From contig JABFUD020000354.1 in NCBI GenBank assembly GCA_014529385.2, positions 1-56,805 on the forward strand: 56,805 nt of DNA. Reading direction: 5' to 3'. The translations under genes were made by a program, and so were the position numbers. A model generated the notes under the pieces. The model was not told where the DNA came from, did not search any database, and saw only the letters and a program-made list of their open reading frames with translations. This document shows, in pieces, positions 56,150 to 56,805 of this stretch. The first letter of the stretch is position 1. The number at the start of each line of letters is the position of its first letter. This DNA comes from Adiantum capillus-veneris (taxonomy: Eukaryota > Streptophyta > Polypodiopsida > Polypodiales > Pteridaceae).

Positions 56150-56805
56150 GGACTTAAATTGAAAAGAAGCTTACAGCCTCTCTTAGATGGCTTTTTGGGA
56201 TACAATCAACTTTTGGTTGACCCAAAAGATCAACATAAAAATGCTTTCACAACAGAATGGGGTATAATTGCCTATCGCGTTATGCCGTTTGAGTTAACTA
56301 ATGCTCCAGCCACGTTTCAAAGGTTGATGAGCCATGCTTTCAAAGAATATCTTAGGAGAATCTTAGAAGTATATATGGATGATCTATGCGTACATTCATC
56401 AGTCCAAGCTGATCATTTTGAACACCTCAAAAAGATATTCAAAAAATGTAGACTTTATAGGATTTGCTTAAATCCTGAAAAGTGCACGTTCATGGGTAGA
56501 CAAGGAAAAATTCTTGGACATATAGTGTCTAAAAGTGGCATAGCTACTGATATTGAAAAGATTCATGTCATTGCAAATTTGCCTAGACCAACAATAGTCA
56601 AGGGGGTACAAGCCTTCATGGGGCATTGTGGATATTACCGACGATTCATCTGCACGTATGCTATAATTGTAAAACCCATGTATAGCTTGAATTCACACTT
56701 TGAATGGACTGAGGCATGTGAAGAATCTTCATGAAGCTTAAGCAAGCTCTTTAGCTCAGATCCAATATTGAAAGCACTAAATTGGAATAAGGTATTCCAC
56801 GTATC
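56150..56805 (+). pseudogene. Athila/Tat-like RT, partial, runs off window
   Basis: RT starts abruptly in LDGFLGYNQLLVDPKDQHKN, with AFTTEWGIIAYRVMPFELTN, ATFQRLMSHAF, EVYMDDLCVHSS, NPEKCTFMGRQGKILGHIVS and FMGHCGYYRRFI. It reaches the first RNase H residues near 56800. The N-terminal 60-70 residues (VPKKNG...RVC.D region) are missing, so a deletion lies between protease and here. The fingers/palm motif YMDD is intact. This RT type groups with the Athila/Tat branch. Confidence 0.85.

Overview
This is a plant nuclear window made almost entirely of nested and decayed transposable elements. The plant signs are direct: two LTR retrotransposons with the TGGTATCAGAGC initiator-tRNA primer site, a chromodomain-bearing Ty3/gypsy element, an En/Spm (CACTA) transposon whose tnpD- and tnpA-like genes carry plant-type introns, a tRNA-derived SINE, and long (GA)n and (CA)n runs. 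No intact host gene was recognised. The density of nesting suggests a large genome; the clade cannot be fixed from sequence alone, though a seed-free plant would not surprise me (inference).

Layout. 1-3.3 kb: unrecognised sequence with a minus-strand retroelement primer site. About 3.3-20.1 kb: the most unusual object, two convergent genes with introns packed with the same TATAGCAC-type palindromes. The plus-strand gene (4000-9851) encodes a coiled-coil/RING-like/basic/acidic-repeat protein ending in an FCP1/NIF-like HAD phosphatase domain. The minus-strand gene (about 19843-10772) encodes a DDE-type transposase-like protein. A Ty1/copia element (11341-16583, TSD ATCAT, 322-bp LTRs) splits the transposase gene. 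A chimeric duplication of pieces of both genes' introns lies between them. I infer one large autonomous DNA transposon, now dead.

20.1-31.7 kb: a SINE, then a Ty3/gypsy chromovirus (21752-30631, TSD CATGC, about 1.58-kb LTRs) inserted into the coding remains of an older retroelement, followed by a copia LTR and gag fragment. 31.7-33.0 kb: a 1.3-kb non-coding element with terminal inverted repeats flanked by TTAA. 33-36 kb: tandem duplications and unrecognised sequence. 35.9-41.1 kb: a minus-strand chromovirus relic interrupted by a degraded minus-strand copia element.

41.1-56.8 kb: an Athila/Tat-like Ty3/gypsy element (LTR end and primer site near 42.0 kb, leader of about 285-bp repeats, an extra ORF before gag, then gag, protease and partial RT running off the window). 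A complete 8.1-kb CACTA transposon (42287-50425, TSD TAA) sits in its leader. That CACTA carries tnpD- and tnpA-like genes and a captured fragment of a host heavy-metal-associated (HMA/HIPP-type) gene.

Almost every coding region carries in-frame stops or small indels, often from short tandem duplications, so the window is best read as a graveyard. The copia insertion is relatively young, with LTRs differing at about 13 of 322 positions by hand count.
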